Assembly: GCA_000963575.1 (NCBI GenBank)
Contig: CP011077.1
Coordinates: forward strand, 1,798,001 to 1,862,000
DNA length: 64,000 bases
DNA from: Klebsiella michiganensis
Lineage (GTDB): Bacteria; Pseudomonadota; Gammaproteobacteria; Enterobacterales; Enterobacteriaceae
Direction of reading: 5' to 3'
Shown here: positions 16,070 through 24,708 of the stretch, piece by piece
Layout: every line of letters starts with the position of its first letter
Numbering within the stretch: the first letter of the stretch is position 1
Notes under the pieces: generated by a model
Database searches by the model: none
What the model saw: the letters and a program-made list of their open reading frames with translations, nothing else
What the model was told of the DNA's origin: nothing
Translations under genes and position numbers: made by a program

Positions 16070-16423
16070 ATGATTGCCAATATTCTTATCGGCCTGGTGG
16101 CTGTGATTCACCTTTATATTCTGGTGCTTGAAATGGTGCTGTGGGATAAGCCTGCGGGGAGAAAGGCTTTTGGGTTGTCTCCCGAGTTTGCGCGTCAGTC
16201 GAAAACCCTGGCGGCGAATCAGGGGCTGTACAACGGCTTTTTAGCGGTAGGATTAATTTATGGGCTGCTGGCGGCGAGCAGCGGCTATGAATTTAAACTG
16301 TTTTTCCTTATTTGCGTGCTGGTCGCTGGTTTATTTGGCGGTTTAACCGCCAGCAAAAAAATACTTTATGTACAGGCCGCACCTGCGGCATTGGCGTTGA
16401 TTGCATTATTCGCGGGAATATAA
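16070..16423 (+). CDS. DUF1304 membrane protein
   Basis: 117 residues with four membrane helices (ANILIGLVAVIHLYILVLEM, LYNGFLAVGLIYGLLAAS, FFLICVLVAGLFGGLTA and a final helix). This is the four-helix pattern of the DUF1304 family of unknown function. The ATG at 16070 has AGGA 7 nt upstream; a TTG two codons earlier is not needed. Confidence 0.85.
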   Translation: MIANILIGLVAVIHLYILVLEMVLWDKPAGRKAFGLSPEFARQSKTLAANQGLYNGFLAVGLIYGLLAASSGYEFKLFFLICVLVAGLFGGLTASKKILYVQAAPAALALIALFAGI

Positions 16424-16425
16424 TC

Positions 16426-16449
16426 GAAAAAACCCGGCAAACGCCGGGT
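16426..16449 (-). terminator. Terminator facing left
   Basis: A 7-bp stem ACCCGGC/GCCGGGT with a 4-nt loop; on the minus strand it is followed by TTTTTT. It would end a transcript coming from the right, although no gene is annotated on the minus strand there. Confidence 0.7.
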
Positions 16450-16761
16450 CACCATAAGGCTATCATCATTAATATAATTGGTGATCGACCGGATCTTTTT
16501 TTGAGTGGTTCCGGCCCCTCCAGTGGAGGAGAAATATAGGCATATTTCGATAGCGGAATGAGGGTTCATCAAGCTACCGAAGGCAAGAAATTATCCTGAG
16601 TTGTTATGGTTAGCAAGGGCCACATGATATTTTTTTTCGACGATGAGTTATAAAACTAAATTTTCCAGAATAATCGGTCTGAGCAAACGTCTAAGATTCG
16701 TCTACGCTTTAAAGGTAAGTCGTTTTTTAGCATGGATTAACCGAATTTATCAGGAGTTTAT
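16450..16761. other. Non-coding stretch upstream of yqaE
   Basis: About 310 nt. The left part is closed by a good minus-strand terminator and could encode a short minus-strand RNA or peptide. A plus-strand T7 run (16497-16503) follows a weak GATC/GATC stem. Near 16667 AGAATAATC resembles the core of an RcsB site and could serve yqaE. Confidence 0.4.
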
Positions 16762-16920
16762 ATGGGGTTTTGGCGAGTCGTTTTCACAATTATCCTGCCA
16801 CCATTGGGTGTGCTTATCGGCAAAGGTTTTGGCTGGGCCTTCATCCTCAATATCATCCTTACCCTGCTGGGCTACTTCCCCGGCCTGATTCATGCGTTCT
16901 GGGTGCAAACCCGGGAATGA
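16762..16920 (+). CDS. yqaE: YqaE/Pmp3-family small membrane protein
   Basis: 52 residues, almost identical to E. coli YqaE (also 52): MGFWRVVFTIILPPLGVLIG, then GKGFGWAFILNIILTLLGY and the ending HAFWVQTRE. Two membrane helices of the UPF0057/Pmp3 stress-protein family, which affects membrane potential and is induced by envelope or osmotic stress in other organisms. AGGAG lies 7 nt before the ATG. It has its own terminator 67 nt downstream. Confidence 0.95.
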   Translation: MGFWRVVFTIILPPLGVLIGKGFGWAFILNIILTLLGYFPGLIHAFWVQTRE

Positions 16921-16986
16921 CCTGCCCGGCCACTGTCGGGCCACCTTCGGCCCGGAAAAGATGACTGTTTTTGTAACCCACTTCTG

Positions 16987-17007
16987 GCCCACTTTTGTGG
17001 GCTTTTT
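16987..17007 (+). terminator. yqaE terminator
   Basis: GCCCAC/GTGGGC stem with a TTTT loop and five T behind it, downstream of yqaE on the plus strand. Confidence 0.8.
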
Positions 17008-17282
17008 ATTTCCTGCAAATTTAAAAGAGTTCATCTTTGCCGAGAAATAGCGGTTTTGTTTATCGTCTATTAAGGTTTTCTTAATATTCCCGACATCATT
17101 AAATAGTCAAAATAATTACGTCTGAAATTAATTTCTTAATGGTTATTTTTCTTTTAAAACAAGGATGTACAAACCGTTACACGAAAGTGCTGGGCATTAT
17201 GTATGGGTAATCCGCTTTATTGAGGAAGCGTTTATTTTTGCCATCTTACTATGCTCGTGTTTTCACTCCTGAGGTTATAATA
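17008..17282. other. AT-rich upstream region of the SDR gene
   Basis: About 275 nt of AT-rich DNA that must hold the promoter of the reductase at 17283. TTAATATTC- and AATTAATTTC-type A/T tracts are frequent, as in H-NS-bound promoters. No gene seen. Confidence 0.4.
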
Positions 17283-18392
17283 ATGAGTCAACTTTTGATT
17301 ACCGGTGCGACAGGTTTCCTGGGCGGCGCGGTTTTAGCCCGATCCCTCTCTGAATCATCTTTCAATTCCGTATTGTTATTGGTGCGAGCGAACTCTCCTC
17401 AGGAGGGCGTGGCCAGAATCAGAAATAACCTTGCTAATTTCGGCTGTACTGAAGCACAGCTGGCACAAATTAACCCGGAAAATATATTGCTGGGTGATTT
17501 AGCCGAGCCTGAGCATTTTCTCGATGATGAAAGACTGTCCAGCGTCACGCACGTTGTTAACTGTGCGGCGGTTGCATCGTTTGGCGAGAATGCGCTGATC
17601 TGGAAGGTAAACGTCGAGGGTACGTTACAGTTTGCTCGCCGTATGTCCCAGGTGAAGGGCCTGCAGCGTTTCCTGCACGTCGGCACCGCGATGTCCTGTG
17701 TACCAGATGCAGGTACGCTGGTGACCGAAAGTATGTCGAGCAAGCCAGAAGAAGAGCACCTGGTGCAGTACACCTGGTCTAAATCTACCATCGAACGCAT
17801 GATGTCCGAGCAGTTCCCGCAGCTGCCGCTGGTTATCGCTCGTCCGTCCATCGTGGTCGGCCACAGCGAGCAGGGCTGCCGCCCGTCCAGCAGCATCTTC
17901 TGGGTCTTCCGCATGGTGCTGATGCTCGGGAAATTCATGTGCTCCCTGGATGACAAAATCGACGTTATTCCGGTGGACTATTGCGCAGAAGCGCTGCTCC
18001 TGCTGGCGAAGAGTGATTCGCTGAAAGAGAAGATCTACCATATCTCCGCCGGGGATGTGAGCAGCATTCGTTTTGCTGACATCGATGAAGCGATGTCCAG
18101 CGCGCTGAACCAGACGCCTATCTTCTCCAATTACGAGCAGGTGGATTACAGCGAACTGGTGAAGAGCCGCAGAAGCTTCAAATCCATTTACGGGCCGTGC
18201 AATGAGCGTTTGATGCTGCGTGCGATGCGCCTGTACGGGGAGTTCTCTATGCTGAACGTCCGTTTCTCCAACGAGAAGCTGCTGGATTTAGGCATGTCTC
18301 CGCCACCGCGCTTTGTGGATTACATCAGCCGCTGTGTGGAAACCACCCGGGATTATTCGATTCCTGAGCTGATGAAGGTCGACTTCAAATAA
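17283..18392 (+). CDS. NAD(P)-dependent SDR, thioester-reductase type
   Basis: 369 residues. Extended short-chain dehydrogenase of the NAD_binding_4 / fatty acyl-CoA reductase type: Rossmann motif GATGFLGGAV at residues 8-17, the VNCAAV region, and the catalytic YTWSK tyrosine-lysine pair near 161-165. This family reduces acyl thioesters or acts on sugars and sterols; the substrate is not known. GAGG precedes the ATG by 9 nt; the frame is open 21 codons further upstream without a site. Base composition of the first part is more AT-rich than the end. Confidence 0.85.
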   Translation: MSQLLITGATGFLGGAVLARSLSESSFNSVLLLVRANSPQEGVARIRNNLANFGCTEAQLAQINPENILLGDLAEPEHFLDDERLSSVTHVVNCAAVASFGENALIWKVNVEGTLQFARRMSQVKGLQRFLHVGTAMSCVPDAGTLVTESMSSKPEEEHLVQYTWSKSTIERMMSEQFPQLPLVIARPSIVVGHSEQGCRPSSSIFWVFRMVLMLGKFMCSLDDKIDVIPVDYCAEALLLLAKSDSLKEKIYHISAGDVSSIRFADIDEAMSSALNQTPIFSNYEQVDYSELVKSRRSFKSIYGPCNERLMLRAMRLYGEFSMLNVRFSNEKLLDLGMSPPPRFVDYISRCVETTRDYSIPELMKVDFK

Positions 18393-18398
18393 TAAACA

Positions 18399-18419
18399 GG
18401 GAGCGCAGGCTCCCTTTTT
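18399..18419 (+). terminator. SDR gene terminator 1
   Basis: GGGAGC/GCTCCC stem, GCAG loop and TTTTT, directly behind the SDR stop. Confidence 0.8.
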
Positions 18420-18436
18420 AATTTGTGCGTAATATT

Positions 18437-18460
18437 AAAGGGAGCCTTGGCTCCCTTTTT
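18437..18460. terminator. Bidirectional terminator 2
   Basis: AAAGGGAGC/GCTCCCTTT with T-runs on both strands, between the convergent SDR and MBL genes. Its stem core repeats that of the first terminator. Confidence 0.8.
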
Positions 18461-18472
18461 ACGTTTAGCGAA

Positions 18473-19327
18473 TTACCACTTCATTTCGCCGGTATTCACT
18501 TTGGCGCTCATCTCCAGCGAGCTTTCATCGGCCAGGCCCGGATATTTTTGCTTCATCTCAGCAATTACCGGGGCACTTTTGCCTTTCTTCAGCGCCAGCT
18601 CAAAGTCGGCTAAATAGTCGCCGGTGAAGACCACCGGGGCCGCCCCTGGATTGACCTTGCCAATATAGTGTCCCGGGATCACGCGCTGCGGCTTCAGGGC
18701 CGCCATTTCATCCAGCACATCGCGCCACTCCTGGCGGGCGGCTTTGGTCTGGGAATCGGCGGTCCAGACGTGAATACCAGAGCTGACGCCGACGCCGCCG
18801 AGGATCGTTTTATTGGCCGGGATCCACAGATACGCCGCGTGAGAAGCGGGCTGGCGCAGCTCAATTTTTTCGCCGTCAACGGTAAAGGTTGTCGCGTGCG
18901 TCACCTGCGGCACAAAGACCTCTTTCGGCGCGCCATCTTTCAGGATAGGGCCCCAGTATTTGAGCTTCTCTGCTTTAGTTTTGTTGATATGGTCCACGAC
19001 CAGCGGTGTGGCCTCAATTTTCACCTGCGGATAAGCCTTAACAATCGGCTCCAGGCCAAAGTAGTAATCCGGGTCGCCGGCGGTGATGAGAACGCGGGTC
19101 AGTTTTTTGCCGCTGTGCTGAATCATCTTCACCAGCGCTTCACCGTCTTTGACGCTGAACTGGGCATCTACCAGCGTGGCTTCCGTTGGGCCGCTGACAA
19201 GCGTAGAGGTGACCGGGAAGACGCCCTTATCCTGAGGGTTATAAACATCAAGCGTTAGCGGGGCGGCAAAACTTGCGCTGCTGAATAACAGCGTGGCGGT
19301 CGCGGCGGCAAGGGTGTGAGTTTTCAT
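18473..19327 (-). CDS. MBL-fold hydrolase-like exported protein
   Basis: 284 residues. Signal peptide MKTHTLAAATATLLFSSASFA, then a metallo-beta-lactamase fold (LVDAQFSVKDGEALVKMI, ILGGVGVSSGIHVW). The usual HxHxDH metal motif reads TAGDPDYYFGLE (about residues 83-94): the His and the final His ligands are replaced by Ala and Tyr, while Asp remains; the later histidines in PASHAAYLW and VIPGHYIG are kept. The metal site is thus partial, and hydrolase activity is uncertain. Divergent from a LysR gene that probably controls it. Confidence 0.8.
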   Translation of the reverse strand: MKTHTLAAATATLLFSSASFAAPLTLDVYNPQDKGVFPVTSTLVSGPTEATLVDAQFSVKDGEALVKMIQHSGKKLTRVLITAGDPDYYFGLEPIVKAYPQVKIEATPLVVDHINKTKAEKLKYWGPILKDGAPKEVFVPQVTHATTFTVDGEKIELRQPASHAAYLWIPANKTILGGVGVSSGIHVWTADSQTKAARQEWRDVLDEMAALKPQRVIPGHYIGKVNPGAAPVVFTGDYLADFELALKKGKSAPVIAEMKQKYPGLADESSLEMSAKVNTGEMKW

Positions 19328-19338
19328 CTGCTATATCC

Positions 19339-19353
19339 TGATTAACTGAATCA
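19339..19353. promoter_or_regulatory. Candidate LysR operator
   Basis: TGATT-AACTG-AATCA, a perfect 5-bp inverted repeat 12 nt upstream of the MBL start in the 119-nt divergent space to the LysR gene. Confidence 0.4.
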
Positions 19354-19446
19354 ATGGGTCCGGTTGGGAATGAGAAACAGTGTAAATTGCATTTTGTGAA
19401 TCGTAATGGCCTTATTCAGGTAATATGAGTTTCATAAATCGAACAG

Positions 19447-20337
19447 ATGGGCGAAGGAATGGACAGAATCATTGCTGCAAAAGTCTATACCCGCATTTGC
19501 GAGCTGGGCAGCCTGAGTGCGGCGGCGCGAGCGTTAAATATGTCCCGGCCAATGGTTAGCCGCTATCTCGAGCAAATGGAGCACTGGGCGGGAGAGCGGC
19601 TGCTGCACCGATCCTCCCGGAAACTGACGATAACGCCCACCGGTGAGCGGGTGCTGCAGCAAACCCGGGCGCTCAACGAGGTGGCGGAAAATATTGCGGC
19701 GCAGAAGCAGCAGGATTTGCCTTCGGGTACCCTACGGGTGGCCTGTTCACAGTTTGGCGCCCGGTATTACATTGTGCCTTTCTTGTCCGATTTCCTGCGC
19801 GACTATCCTGACATTAGAGTGGAGCTGCACGTTAGCAGCCAGGCGGTGAATATGATTGAGGAGCGTATCGATCTGGCTATTCGCATTACCAACGATCTCG
19901 ATCCCAATATTATTGCCCGCCGTCTGGGGGAATGTGACTCCCGGCTTTATGCCTCGCCGTCCTACATTGAGAAAAGAGGGATGCCCCGCACGCCGGGCGA
20001 TCTTGAGCACCACAATTGCCTGCAATATAGCTATTTCCTGCGCAATATCTGGCAAATGGTGGATGAAAACGGCGAGCCGCTGAACGTTGAGGTTAGCGGT
20101 AATTTTAGTGCCAATGACTCTGTCGTGCTGATGGACGCGGTAGCGGACGGGGTGGGGATTGCCATGCTGCCGGTTCAGGATGCGAAGCCACGGTTCGAGA
20201 GTGGAGAACTGGTTAAGGTGCTTGAGGCCTGGCCGCCGCGTTCGATGGGGATCTACGGTATATACCGGAGCCGGAGCTATCTGCCTGCCGCGCTGAGGCT
20301 GTTTCTTGCGGCGCTGTCGGACAGGCTCGCAAAATAA
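19447..20337 (+). CDS. LysR-family transcriptional regulator
   Basis: 296 residues. N-terminal winged helix-turn-helix (GSLSAAARALNMSRPMVSRY within residues 20-40), then a two-lobed effector domain of the CrgA/AaeR-like subgroup (SGTLRVACSQFGARYYI, IDLAIRITNDLDPNIIARRL). An alternative ATG four codons later gives MDRIIAAK, the usual family start; its AAGGA lies too close, so the first ATG is kept. Divergent from the MBL-fold gene, its probable target. Confidence 0.9.
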   Translation: MGEGMDRIIAAKVYTRICELGSLSAAARALNMSRPMVSRYLEQMEHWAGERLLHRSSRKLTITPTGERVLQQTRALNEVAENIAAQKQQDLPSGTLRVACSQFGARYYIVPFLSDFLRDYPDIRVELHVSSQAVNMIEERIDLAIRITNDLDPNIIARRLGECDSRLYASPSYIEKRGMPRTPGDLEHHNCLQYSYFLRNIWQMVDENGEPLNVEVSGNFSANDSVVLMDAVADGVGIAMLPVQDAKPRFESGELVKVLEAWPPRSMGIYGIYRSRSYLPAALRLFLAALSDRLAK

Positions 20338-20430
20338 TTTAAGAAAAACCTTAGTTTCAGCTGGCCATACCGTTTACTTTTTGCCCCAGGAATGTTCTGA
20401 TCTTGCGGCGAAAAAGTGAGGGGAGCAGCA

Positions 20431-20736
20431 ATGTTTCAATTAAAACCGGGCGGCCTGGCGATGATTATCGGCGCGCGTACCGCCGCCGGGCGGGTGAATA
20501 TTGGTAAAGCGGTTGAACTGTTCGGGCTGTGCCAGCCGGGGGAGCGCTTTGTTAATCCGGTAACCGGCGTGGTGACACAGTTGCCGCCGGAGGCAAACTA
20601 TCCGCTGTGGCTGGTAACCGGCGAAGTTATTGCCTTTGATGGCCGGCAGGGCTACGCTTTCGTGCGCGCCGAACATTTAATGCCGTTGGACAAAGATTTT
20701 TCCCCGCAGGAAGACGAGCTTCACCTCAGCTATTAA
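20431..20736 (+). CDS. Conserved small protein, unknown function
   Basis: 101 residues, beta-rich. It starts MFQLKPGGLAMIIGARTAAG and contains two strand pairs ending in LWLVTGEVIAFDG and YAFVRAEHLMPL; this layout suggests a small beta-barrel like those of phage or plasmid accessory proteins. No family name recognised. GGGGAG stands upstream of the ATG. It runs into the convergent yeaO-like gene, whose stop overlaps its own by 4 nt. Confidence 0.6.
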   Translation: MFQLKPGGLAMIIGARTAAGRVNIGKAVELFGLCQPGERFVNPVTGVVTQLPPEANYPLWLVTGEVIAFDGRQGYAFVRAEHLMPLDKDFSPQEDELHLSY

Positions 20737-21083
20737 TCCCGGCAGTGGCGTAAAAAGTCCGCCAGTACCAGCGCATGGTTCTGGTCGGTATTTTTTGCGC
20801 CATACAGCAAGGTCAGGATGCCGTTATCGCCATGTCTGGCAAGCTCCCGGGCAGCGTCCTGATGTTGCTCTAGCTCTTGTCTGTAGCTCTCGCTGAACGC
20901 CGCAAAGTCGATGGTTTCGCTGTGAAAGGCCTTGCGTAGCTCGTTTGAGGGCGTCAGTTCCTTTGGCCATTCATCATAGCGCAAATCGCTTTTTTTCATC
21001 CCCCTTGGCCACAGCCTGTCCACCAGGACGCGGTAGCCATCATCTTCAGCCGGGGCTTCATAGACTCGTTTGCAGCGGATCAT
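20733..21083 (-). CDS. yeaO: DUF488 family protein YeaO
   Basis: 116 residues, matching E. coli YeaO along its whole length (CKRVYEAP, DGYRVLVDRLWPRGMKKSDL, LTLLYGAKNTDQNHALVLADFL). DUF488 proteins have no agreed function. GGAGGAG precedes the ATG. Its start overlaps the stop of the tudS-like gene by 4 nt (ATGA), so the two are translated together. In E. coli yeaO is next to nimT, which here lies 2.3 kb further on. Confidence 0.9.
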   Translation of the reverse strand: MIRCKRVYEAPAEDDGYRVLVDRLWPRGMKKSDLRYDEWPKELTPSNELRKAFHSETIDFAAFSESYRQELEQHQDAARELARHGDNGILTLLYGAKNTDQNHALVLADFLRHCRD

Positions 21084-21583
21084 GCCTCCTCCTTATCGAC
21101 GACCTCTAGCCTGCTCAGCAACAGCGGGATCTGATGGTCGGCAAAGACTTCGATGCCGTGCTGACGCAACAGCGCTGCCGCTACGCCCTGGCCCGGCCTT
21201 GTTTTGCCTGCAAAGTGGCCATCGTAAATCTTCTGGCTGCCGCAGGTTGGGCTGCCGTCGGTAAGGATAGCAAACAGGCAGTTATTCTCCCGGGCGGTTT
21301 GAAGCGCGAGCCAGGCGGCAAGAAGATAAGGTTCGGTGACGTCTTTGCCATCGCTTTCCAGAATCACGGCGCGACCTTGCAGGGCGGCTTCCCCGCTGCC
21401 TCCGCTAAGTTCAGCGGGGAGACGCGGCGTTGGCAGTCCGGCGGCGAGTTCTGGGCAGTGGATAACCAGGCGACCTTCAGCCTGCAGTCGGGCGAGGGCG
21501 GCGCCAGTTTGCGATTTTTCGCGGCCGTCATAGCGGACTTTGAACCCCATCAGGCAGGCGCTAACCAGTATTTTTGCTTTCAT
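21080..21583 (-). CDS. DUF523 protein, TudS-type desulfurase
   Basis: 167 residues of the DUF523 family. Its studied member TudS is a [4Fe-4S] thiouracil desulfurase. The cysteines expected for the cluster are present: VSACLMG (Cys9), IHCPE (about 43) and SPTCGS (about 113). Enzyme action on 2-thiouracil or other thiolated bases is inferred from the family. First gene of a coupled pair with yeaO. Confidence 0.85.
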   Translation of the reverse strand: MKAKILVSACLMGFKVRYDGREKSQTGAALARLQAEGRLVIHCPELAAGLPTPRLPAELSGGSGEAALQGRAVILESDGKDVTEPYLLAAWLALQTARENNCLFAILTDGSPTCGSQKIYDGHFAGKTRPGQGVAAALLRQHGIEVFADHQIPLLLSRLEVVDKEEA

Positions 21584-21745
21584 ATTCTTGTTCGCAGAAG
21601 TGAACCTGACACGTTACTACATTGTTTGCCATGGCGGAAAGAGGCGAAAGACTGCCAATTTTTGCGGTTGCCAGCGTAAAGCAAAACGCCTACTCTATCA
21701 TTCCTTATGTTGTTCTCTTCCCTCAAACATAAGGCCAACAGAAGC

Positions 21746-22453
21746 ATGTCAGACTCACAGTTGAAATCCACTTTACGTATTGCGCTTATCGGTGATTATA
21801 ACCCGGCGGTGATTGCGCATCAGGCCATTCCTCAGGCGTTAGATAATGCCGCTGCCGTGCTAGGCATCAGCGCGGATTATGACTGGGTCTCCTCGCTGGA
21901 CGTGACCAGCCCTGAAGATCTGGTGGGCTACGATGCAATCTGGTGCGTGCCTTCCAGCCCCTACCTGAACGAAGACGCAGCTTATCTTGCCATTCGCTTT
22001 GCCCGAGAAAACGGGGTGCCTTTCCTCGGTACCTGTGCCGGGTTCCAGTATGCGGTAGTGGAATATGCGCGTAACGTGCTCGGCTGGGAAGATGCTGGCC
22101 ATGCGGAAACCGCAAGCGAAGGGCGGCTGGTGATTGGACGCCTGAGCTGCTCGCTGGTCGAAGTTTCGGACACGATTACACTGCTGGCCGATTCCGTCGC
22201 CGGGCGCGCCTATGGCAAGACGGAAATTGAAGAGGGATACCACTGCAACTACGGTATCGCGGAGCTGTTTGCCACCGCGCTTGCCGACGAACCGCTGAAG
22301 CCAACCGGCTGGGATAAACAGGGCGAGATCCGCGCGGTTGAACTGCAGGGGCATCCGTTCTTTGTGGCGACGCTGTTCCAGCATGAGCGAAATGCGCTGA
22401 AAGGAAAACCCTCCCCGTTGGTTGAGGCTTTTCTGGCCGCCGCGGAGAGATAA
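21746..22453 (+). CDS. Class I glutamine amidotransferase-like protein
   Basis: 235 residues, related to the C-terminal glutaminase domain of CTP synthase but free-standing. The nucleophile elbow GTCAGFQ (Cys about 105) and the GHPFF histidine region near residue 210 are present, as is IEEGYHCNYGI in the middle. The synthetase partner and acceptor are unknown. The ATG at 21746 is chosen over one 13 codons earlier because the latter adds a non-conserved basic tail. Confidence 0.85.
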   Translation: MSDSQLKSTLRIALIGDYNPAVIAHQAIPQALDNAAAVLGISADYDWVSSLDVTSPEDLVGYDAIWCVPSSPYLNEDAAYLAIRFARENGVPFLGTCAGFQYAVVEYARNVLGWEDAGHAETASEGRLVIGRLSCSLVEVSDTITLLADSVAGRAYGKTEIEEGYHCNYGIAELFATALADEPLKPTGWDKQGEIRAVELQGHPFFVATLFQHERNALKGKPSPLVEAFLAAAER

Positions 22454-22469
22454 AACAGAAAGGCCCCTT

Positions 22470-22501
22470 ACCCCAACCCTCTCCCCAAAGGGGCGAGAGG
22501 G
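22470..22501. repeat. Intergenic palindromic repeat, copy 1
   Basis: CCCTCTCCCC-AAA-GGGGCGAGAGGG forms a near-perfect hairpin just behind the amidotransferase gene. A relative with the loop TTT is found at 57958-57981. This CCCTCTCCCC-type element is scattered in the chromosomes of many Enterobacteriaceae. Confidence 0.8.
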
Positions 22502-22524
22502 AAAACAGGCCGTTGAGAATATTG

Positions 22525-22562
22525 TTTTTACCCTCACCCTCAGGGGAGGGTGAGGGTAAAAA
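22525..22562. terminator. Perfect 17-bp inverted repeat, bidirectional terminator
   Basis: Arms of 17 bp (22525-22541 and 22546-22562) around a 4-nt loop AGGG, with T-runs at both ends, between two convergent genes. The core ACCCTCACCCTC is shared with the repeat near 57985. Confidence 0.85.
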
Positions 22563-22644
22563 AGAAGCGAATCTGCGGGTTAATTCAGTACCGGGCATAA
22601 AGTGAGGCACGGTTCTGGCTTAAATCGCATCGCGGGCTTTCTCT

Positions 22645-23385
22645 TTAACGAGGTTTCGTCGCCCGGAGAATCAAAAAGGCCGGGCGGCGCATCTCTTTGG
22701 CCAGCCGCGGGTGCTGCGCAAGGGTTTCTGCCGTCGGCTTAGTTTCCAGCATTCGGGTGAGAGCAAAGCCGCTGTCGAGCAGGGTATTCACATAGGTTTC
22801 CGTGGTGCGATGGTATTTTTGCACATCCTCCATGAACCAGCTGGTGTGGCGTAAGCCTTGCTGGTGGTAGTGATTGACCGGCCAGATAACTTCTTCTTTG
22901 TACGGCTGCCAGCCTACCGGGAAAGCGGTGCACATCGGGTGCTCCACGGAGAAGATAAACTCCCCGCCGGGTTTTAACGCGGCAAAGATAGCGTTGCTCA
23001 GCCGGGCAAAATCTTCGATGTAGTGCAGCGCCAGCGACGAAATAGCCAGATCCCAGGTTTCACCCTTCGGCGAGAACTGCTCCAGGGGTAAATTGTGGTA
23101 GCTGATGTTTGCGTCCTGGGTTGCGGCGCGCGCCTGAGCCAGCATTTTTTCCGAGATATCAAAACCGGTTACGCTTGCCGCCCCGTGGGCGCGGGCGAAA
23201 CGGGCAAAGTCGCCAAAGCCACAGCCCAGGTCGAGGATCTTCAGGCCATCCAGCGCGGGCAGCAGAGAGTAAAGCTCGGGGATCTCCAGCAGCCCGTTAA
23301 GGCCGGAGTCTTGCTCGCGTAACTGACGGTAATTTTCAAAAAATACCGGGTCGTCAAAAATGTTTTGCGGTGCAGATGATGCCAT
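22645..23385 (-). CDS. Class I SAM-dependent methyltransferase
   Basis: 246 residues. Rossmann-type methyltransferase with motif I LDLGCGFGDFARFA (about residues 49-62), motif II VTGFDISEKML and a post-core part typical of the UbiE/Methyltransf_11 group. Substrate unknown. The start MASSAPQN has AAGGAGG 5 nt upstream; the 50 codons before it belong to the end of the nimT frame region and are not conserved. It follows nimT by 22 nt and is probably co-transcribed with it. Confidence 0.88.
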   Translation of the reverse strand: MASSAPQNIFDDPVFFENYRQLREQDSGLNGLLEIPELYSLLPALDGLKILDLGCGFGDFARFARAHGAASVTGFDISEKMLAQARAATQDANISYHNLPLEQFSPKGETWDLAISSLALHYIEDFARLSNAIFAALKPGGEFIFSVEHPMCTAFPVGWQPYKEEVIWPVNHYHQQGLRHTSWFMEDVQKYHRTTETYVNTLLDSGFALTRMLETKPTAETLAQHPRLAKEMRRPAFLILRATKPR

Positions 23386-23407
23386 TCGATCCTCCTTGCG
23401 GGCCTGC

Positions 23408-24610
23408 TCAGCCAGCGGCTTTTTCCGCCGCGCCAATCTCTTTCTGACGCCCAGCATAAGCCCCAAAGATGCCCATGACGACAGAAAGTAGCGCGCAACC
23501 CAATAAAGGTATTGCCCAACTGCCCGTGATGTCATGAATTTTCCCCATCACCGGTGGGCCAAAGGCGGCCAGAAGATAGCCTACGCACTGTGCCATGCCG
23601 GACAGCGCCGCCGCCTGATGCGCGGAGCCGGTGCGCATGCCAATGAACGAGAGCCCCAGGATCATTGCCGCGCCGGAGCCAAACCCGCCGAGCGATACCC
23701 AGAAGATGGAGAAGGCCGGCAGCAACCACAGGCCGAGCGTCGCCATGCACCACAGCAGCGCCATCAGAGCGGCAATCCCACGCTGGTCTTTCAGGCGGCT
23801 TAAGATCAGGCCGACAAACAGCCCCGGAATGGCGGTGGCGAGCTGCAGAATGCCGTGTATCGACCCGGCCTCAGCTTCGTTGTAGCCGTGGCTTATCAGA
23901 ATGGAAGGCAGCCAGCCGATAATCACGTAATACACCAGGGAGTTAATGCCAAGATACAGGGTGACCTGCCACGCCAGCGGCGAGGACCAGATACCGCGGC
24001 TGTGCAGCGCCGGGTTGCCGGAAAGGTTCATCACCGTGCTGCTGCCAAGCTGCGGCAGCCAGACAATCAGCGCCAGCAGCGGGAAGATCATCAGCGACAG
24101 CATTGCCCCGGACCAGCCAAAGCCGTGCAGGGCAATCGGTACCACCATCACGGAGCCCAGCGCGGCGGCAACGCCCATCGTTAGCGAGTAAGCACCGGTG
24201 AGTTTGGCGACCTGGCCGGGGAAGTCGCGCTTAAGCAGGCTGGGCAGCAGCACGTTGCCCATGGCTATCCCGCAGCCGATGATTGCCGTGCCGATATACA
24301 GCAGTGCGGCGTGGCCGGCGGAGCGCAAAGCAATCCCGGCACAAATGATCAACAGCGCGCCAAACAGGCTGCGCTCGGTGCCAAAGCGGCGGGCGATCCC
24401 GGCGGCAAGCGGGGAAACAACCGCAAAGGCCAGCAGGGGCAGGGTGGTTAAAATCCCGATCTGTGCGGTGGACAGCGCAAGTGCATCGCGCACCATATCC
24501 AGCAGCGGTGCCGCGCCGGTAAAGGTGACGCGCAGGGTAGTGGCAATCATCAGAATGCCGAGCAGAAGCAGGGCTCGGTTCTGCTTGCTCGCTGAAGTCG
24601 TGGAAGTCAT
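23408..24610 (-). CDS. nimT: MFS transporter NimT (CynX/NimT type)
   Basis: 400 residues with twelve membrane segments. It matches the E. coli YeaN/NimT (2-nitroimidazole exporter) type: RVTFTGAAPLLDMVRDAL, GIARRFGTERSLFG and FGSGAAMILGLSFIG. AGGA precedes the ATG by 9 nt; the ten upstream codons are not part of the gene. As in E. coli it is divergent from an AraC-type gene, nimR, and lies in the same neighbourhood as yeaO and yeaL. Confidence 0.85.
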   Translation of the reverse strand: MTSTTSASKQNRALLLLGILMIATTLRVTFTGAAPLLDMVRDALALSTAQIGILTTLPLLAFAVVSPLAAGIARRFGTERSLFGALLIICAGIALRSAGHAALLYIGTAIIGCGIAMGNVLLPSLLKRDFPGQVAKLTGAYSLTMGVAAALGSVMVVPIALHGFGWSGAMLSLMIFPLLALIVWLPQLGSSTVMNLSGNPALHSRGIWSSPLAWQVTLYLGINSLVYYVIIGWLPSILISHGYNEAEAGSIHGILQLATAIPGLFVGLILSRLKDQRGIAALMALLWCMATLGLWLLPAFSIFWVSLGGFGSGAAMILGLSFIGMRTGSAHQAAALSGMAQCVGYLLAAFGPPVMGKIHDITGSWAIPLLGCALLSVVMGIFGAYAGRQKEIGAAEKAAG

Positions 24611-24708
24611 GTGTTGGTATCCTGAAAAACGGTAAGGCAAAGATACACGCTTCTGCCTTTTTACGAATCAAGCTAAAATGACAGATTATCGCTAAATTCG
24701 GACATGCT

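Noticed and set aside
20340..20353. TAAGAAAAACCTTA as an RcsAB box before the 20431 gene
   Set aside because: About 10 of 14 positions match, but the gene has no link to the Rcs system; too weak to call.
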